From Sorghum bicolor (taxonomy: Eukaryota; Streptophyta; Magnoliopsida; Poales; Poaceae), in contig NC_012878.2 in NCBI RefSeq assembly GCF_000003195.3, positions 50,960,129 through 51,024,128 on the forward strand: a stretch of 64,000 nucleotides of DNA, read 5' to 3'. Each line of letters begins with the position of its first letter. Position 1 is the stretch's first letter. The notes beneath the pieces were generated by a model that did not search any database, had not been told where the DNA came from, and saw only the letters and a program-made list of their open reading frames with translations. Below are positions 59,254 to 64,000 of this stretch, piece by piece. Position numbers and translations under genes: made by a program.

Positions 59254-61151
59254 TGAAAGCCCTAGTTTGGTTTTGGATAATTGATGAAACCCTAAGTACT
59301 AACCTCTATACTAAGTGTGTGTAGACTTAATAAGGTTGGTACATGCCAAGTGATGGAGCAAGTGATGATCATGGTGATGATGGTGATGACCACAAGATGA
59401 TCAAGTGCTCAACTTGGAAAAGAAGAAAGAGAAAAACAAACCCTATAGAGATCAAGGCAAAGGTATTGCTTAGGGTTTTGGTTTTAGTGATCAAGACACC
59501 ATAGAGGGTGTGATCACATTTAGGATAGATAGCCGTACTATAAAGAGGGGAATTCTTTGGCTAAGCGGTTATCAAGTGCCACTAGGTGTCATTGTTCATG
59601 TGCATGCATTTAGAACCTAGTGAGCTAACTTAACTCATTCGAAGAAAATGATTGTGAAAATGCTAACACAAGTGCACATGTTGGTTTACATATTGTGGTG
59701 TTGGCACACTTTGAGAAGAGAGTTGAAGTTTGAAGGGTTGAGAGAGGATGGATTCGGCGCTTTTCGAGAAAATGAAGTGCATATTTTCTATTGCGCCGGA
59801 GGGAAATTTGGTGAAATCGCGGGAGTGTTTCTCGCTGAGAAAACACTCACCGGACGCTGGCTTAGAGGCACCGGACGCTGTGTCTGAGCGTCCGGTGTGC
59901 AGACAGTGCCTGGCCCAGCTAGGGTAAGGCACCGGACGATAGGCACCGGACGCTGGCTTGAGCGTCTGGTGGTGCGCGTCCGGTGTGCGGGCGTTTTGCG
60001 ACCCTCTCTGCGCATGGGTCCGGTGAGCACCGGACGCTGAGGGTGCGTCCGGTGGCTTGCGTCCGGTGAACCTGCGAGTTTGCGGAACTCTCTGCGCATG
60101 AGTCCGGTGTGCACCGGACTCAGCATCCGGTGCTCTGCAGGTTACCGTTAGGCTCTGACACGCGGCTGATGTTGGAGCACCGGACGCTGGTGTTGAGCGT
60201 CCGGTGCCCCTTTAAGAGCGTCCGGTGACCCCGAGTTTTGCCCAGTGAAAGAGCCAACAACTCTATTTGTTTGAGGGGCTATATATACGTGTTTGGCCGG
60301 CTTGGGGCTTACACTCTTGGCATTCTAACGTACTTGACATCCTTGTGAGCCTAAGCAAACTCCTCCCACTCATCTCCTTCATAGATTAAATATCTTTGTG
60401 AGATTGGGAGTGATTCCAAGTGCATTTGCTTGAGTGATTGCATCTAGTGGCACTTGGGGATCGATTTGGCTGCGGTTTTCTTGTTACTCTTGGTGGTTGC
60501 CGCCACCTAGACGGCTTGGAGCAGCGGAGGAGGATTGGCACGAGTTGGTGATTGTTCGTGGCTATCTCCCGGTGATTGTGAGAGGTTTGTGCCTACCTCG
60601 GCGGAGAGCCAAAGGCAACATTAGTGGATTGCTCGTGTCATTGAGCTACCTCACTTATGTGTAGGTTCTTGTGGTGTCCTAGTGAGGACGAGGTTCGTGC
60701 TACACCTCTTAGCCACCGAACCACCAAGTGTTGGTCGACACAACGGGGACGTAGCGTGCCGGCAAGCACGTGAACCTCGGGAGAAAAATCGGTGTCTCAA
60801 TTGTGTTTGATTGGCATTCTCCCTGTGCTTGGTTGTTTATATTGGTGATTGGTTCATCCCCTACTCGGTGGTATAATTATCTCATCCACTCTTTTACATT
60901 CCCGCAAACTAGAGTAGCTTACTTATTTGTATAGAAACTTTAGGTAGCTTTCTAGTGTAAGCAGTGACATAGCTCTTGTGTGCCTAGTGATTATATCAAC
61001 TAGAATTGTTGGATAGGTGGCTTGCAAACACCCCATTAGAGCTAGAGCAAAAAGCTTCACTTTGTTATTTACTAACCTCTTGCTCTAGTGAGTTTGTAGA
61101 ATTTGTAAATAGGCTATTCACCCCCCCTCTAACCATATTAGGACCTTTCAG
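59254..61151 (+). mobile_element. SIRE/Maximus-type Copia solo LTR
   Basis: Begins TGAAAGCCCTAGTTTGG and ends TAGGACCTTTCA, the inverted TGAAAG/CTTTCA ends known for SIRE-type LTRs. The start TTTGGATAATTGATGAAACC is also characteristic. A perfect 5-bp duplication GCTTA flanks it (59249-59253 and 61152-61156). There is no internal region, so it is a solo LTR produced by recombination after insertion into the gypsy LTR. Confidence 0.92.
59845..60235. repeat. Cluster of ACCGGAC / GTCCGGT inverted motifs
   Basis: Inside the solo LTR, seven ACCGGAC and eight GTCCGGT copies lie within 390 bp, often spaced as facing pairs (CACCGGACGCTGG...GAGCGTCCGGTG). Confidence 0.9.
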
Positions 61152-63510
61152 CTTACATGCAAGAAAACATAGAAGTGCACTTACACGAATATATATCTCA
61201 TGCCTGCATGCAAGGACACGGTGATTAGGCACCGTCCATTTGCATGCATCGTGCATGCAAATTAGGCACCGACCATACGCTACAGTAGCATTTTTAATGG
61301 CACGCAGCTGAGCGCTTTGGCCTATAAAAGCCAGCCTCGGGTGCTCACTCTCACCACCCGAGAAGCACGTTCACTCACTCGCTCACTCACTCTCACTTCC
61401 CGTATACCGTATACGGCCATACGCACAAGCCGAGCTCGACTGTCGTCGCAAAACGAGGTGAGCAGCTCATGAGCATCTCCTTGCTCTTCTCTGTCTTTCT
61501 GTAGTATTTTCCTGTATTTTTCCTTGTATTTGTCTGTACCGATTCACTGCCAAGAACTCCACGAATAGAACCATGACATACAGAAGAGCTCTAATGACCC
61601 CTGCTAATTTCTCTCTAACCATACATGCGTGGGCCATAAGCATTAACTCCAAATAGTACATGCATGCATGCAACATGCACTACCAGCCAAAATTCATCTC
61701 GTGAAGCATGTATTTCTTAACCACCGTTAGCCTCTTTCGCATGATTAAATTTCGGCCATTTTACAAATACCATATTCTAACTCTGATTTCAATAATTCTT
61801 TTTTCTAAATTCATCTAAAATCATGATCTATCTCCCATATTAATTTCATGATTTTTAGAGCTTATTTGAATTTATGTGATTATTTATATGTGCTTGTTGT
61901 CTGTGTCGGTCTTCGCGTATTTTAGCTGACGGAGTGAACGAGCCGGAGAACGAGAACGTTGGAGACGAGTACCGCGAGTTTGACGCCGAGGACCCGGACT
62001 GTCAGCAAGAGTTTGCTGAGGACGCCGACGGAGGCAAGTCCAACCGATTCCCTTTGATGCATATTGATCCTATTTTTAAACACAACCCGTAGAAGCCGTT
62101 TTAAATATTGCATGTACGATATATGTACGAAGTATTTTTGCTGCTTAGTTAAAACCTGTTGAATAGCCATCCTTGAATTGATATTACCCGGTAATTGTCT
62201 TGTTCGAACCTAGGAACAAATAATATGCTATGACAGAAATATTATTATTTAGTATGCTTAGGACTTGTTACTCATCCTGGATACTCATCGCTATATTTTC
62301 TCAAATATAATGATTTTAAAAGTAAAAGGTGTGAGTGGTGAAAATATATTGTGGGTATTATGAAAGGGTTAATGAACAAGTTATAGATGTGATTACTATG
62401 GAGATGGGGCGGATGGGATCTCTTTTGGGGATGCCCTGGTGTTGTGGCTTATACCTTGCGGGGTTAAGCGTGAAGATATCCGCCTTGTCTCGATTAAGGA
62501 CTGAGTTGATGATTCATCTTGCCTAACTCATTTATCGTACAACCACTCGTCTTGCATGAGAAAGGCTTAGTCTAAATCCCTCTAGTTAGTATGGCAATCA
62601 CCTGGAGGCAGGTGTGCAACGGAACACTAAGTGATGTATGTGAAATTGTGGAAATGTATGAAAAAAGCTTTGTGAATTATTGTGGTATCATGAGATGTGG
62701 CCTTAGTGTTCCCGTGGTGAGCGCCATTACTTAGCTATGGAGGGTAATGACTTTGATGGATCTGTGCTTGCACGACGGTGTAAGTTATGGTATCCTACTT
62801 GTGGGAAAAGTGTACAACCTCTACAGAGTGTAAATCTATCTGGATAGCCGTGTCCGCGGTCTCGGACGGGTTATGGTTTGGTTTCAACAACTAGATGGGT
62901 TGTGATGAGTGAAAACATGAGAGTGAGTGTGATTTTGGAAATAAATGGTTGACTGCCATTGTGTTGTGGGAACATGGGTTCAACAACACTTAAAATTGTG
63001 ATCAAACTCCATTTTCAGAAATACCATCACATATGGAAAAAGAGGTATTTTATAACAGTATTTGTGAACTGAAACCTTGCATGTATAAAAAGATAGCTTT
63101 ATGCAAATAAAACTAAGCCTCATCCTTGATTTATCCTTATGCATATATATTGTTATCCCCTTCCGTAGGGTAAGGTTGAATTTGCTGAGTACTTTGTACT
63201 CACCCTTGCTTTATTAAACGGAGAAAGATCCGGACTTCGATCCCGAAGTGGCGTTCGAGTAAGGTCGTGTCTGCACCCAACTAAGCCTGTGGCATTGGGA
63301 CTCGTCAGATGTTCGATGGCGATATCGTTTGTTTCTGGGTCCTTTGGACCTATGTTGTATTTTGGTGTCTTATTATTATAGCGTGCCTTCCTTGTCCACG
63401 CATACCGAGACTACTGCGCTGAAACTTATCTGATGTAATAAATGTGTTACTAGCCTCCTGGGACTAGTATTGTATCATATTTGAGTTCCTGGTTTACCAG
63501 GGGCGCTTTA

Positions 63511-64000
63511 GAGTATTTCTAGGAGGATTCTACACAAACCATAATAGATCTAGAAGTCATAATAGCTGCCCTCTTGAGTCTAAGTCCAAATAGAATTTGA
63601 GTCACTAACTCACCGTACAACAATAATAACAACTGATGATAGAGATATAGGGACTATTCAGCTGCATTATAAGCAATCTTTGTTGCAACTACTCACTGTT
63701 CACCTAAATAATCGTTTAACCCGTTTACCCACCGTTTCAACGATATAGGACGGTACACCGTTTCTATTTAATCAACTATTTGTTCTACTTAAGTGACGTT
63801 TGATGGTTTAAGTGACACTATTTATCTTGAATAATGGTTAAAAAATAAGTGACCAACTATTTATTGTTTAGGGTAATACTGCCTGATGTGCTGCTACAGT
63901 GCCTGCTAAGGAGACTTTCTTTTACACGCGCGTGTAGTTACTCTCATCTATGTATCTCTAGATTTAAGGTGTATATGACCGGACGAAATGTATATAGACA
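63511..64000. other. Right flank, no gene seen
   Basis: AT-rich sequence after the gypsy element. GAGTA (63511-63515) should be its target duplication but has no clear partner at the left end. Confidence 0.4.

Larger units (their letters stand above)
50561..63510 (+). mobile_element. Ty3/gypsy LTR retrotransposon, chromovirus (Tekay-like)
   Basis: The order is 5' LTR, PBS, extra ORF, gag-pol, PPT and 3' LTR. The protease-RT-RNaseH-integrase order fixes Ty3/gypsy. The GPY/F module and chromodomain-like tail at the integrase C-terminus, plus the long LTRs, indicate the chromovirus Tekay/Del group. Sampled LTR stretches differ by about 2-3%, so insertion is fairly recent. It is not autonomous: gag-pol has five in-frame stops. 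A SIRE-type solo LTR sits in the 3' LTR. Confidence 0.92.
59094..63510 (+). repeat. 3' LTR, interrupted by a solo LTR
   Basis: 59094-59253 plus 61157-63510. Begins TGTAACATCCCAAAAATTC and ends GGGGCGCTTTA, where the other LTR has CTTCA, a C-to-T change at the terminal CA. The split between the two parts is a clean insertion. Confidence 0.9.

Noticed and set aside
51445..62170. Identical 82-codon minus-strand frames at 51445-51693 and 61922-62170
   Set aside because: They are identical only because they lie in the two LTRs; the composition does not look like a protein on that strand.
1..64000. CRISPR arrays, operons or other prokaryotic systems
   Set aside because: The sequence is plant nuclear DNA; its repeats are microsatellites and transposons.

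Overview
The window is nuclear DNA from a grass. It has five recognisable plant genes with GT-AG introns, one of them a GC-rich Dof gene, set among many miniature DNA transposons and nested LTR retrotransposons. The abundant MITE whose ends read GGCCTTGTTTAGTT, a SIRE-type LTR rich in GTCCGGTG/CACCGGAC motifs and a Cassandra-like LTR all point to a panicoid grass of the Andropogoneae, most likely sorghum or a close relative. The species call is inference.

Layout. 1-9.6 kb is repeats only: a GATATA microsatellite split by a solo LTR, a Stowaway-like MITE, a 5'-truncated LINE with target duplications, a long foldback element, several GGCC-type MITEs, a Mutator-like element with a perfect 9-bp target duplication and an LTR-like block. 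10.6-13.7 kb is GC-rich gene-free sequence leading to a Dof transcription factor (13.7-14.8 kb, +). 15.4-18.7 kb is repeats, including a Cassandra-like 5S-derived LTR. Then follow an ankyrin/PGG membrane protein (18.9-21.1 kb, -), an LRAT-domain protein (24.2-26.9 kb, -) with five MITEs stacked upstream, and a class II histone deacetylase of the HDA8 type (29.6-33.2 kb, -). 33.3-40.7 kb holds MITEs and a 720-bp Harbinger-like element. A NIMA-related kinase of the NEK5/NEK6 type fills 40.8-48.0 kb (+); one of its introns carries an antisense, broken copy of an At4g15545-like coiled-coil gene. 50.6-63.5 kb is one Ty3/gypsy chromovirus-type (Tekay-like) element with 2.4-kb LTRs, an extra ORF before gag and a gag-pol frame broken by five stops. 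Its right LTR is interrupted by a 1.9-kb SIRE-type solo LTR with a perfect 5-bp target duplication.

The five host genes are unrelated housekeeping or regulatory genes (transcription, stress-type ankyrin, lipid/thiol enzyme fold, chromatin, microtubule kinase) and do not form a pathway. The interest lies in the transposon biology: nested insertions dated by target duplications, a MITE family with 3-bp duplications of varied sequence, a hairpin of about 270-bp arms, gene-fragment capture inside a kinase intron, and an exon-like acidic reading frame conserved in both gypsy LTRs.
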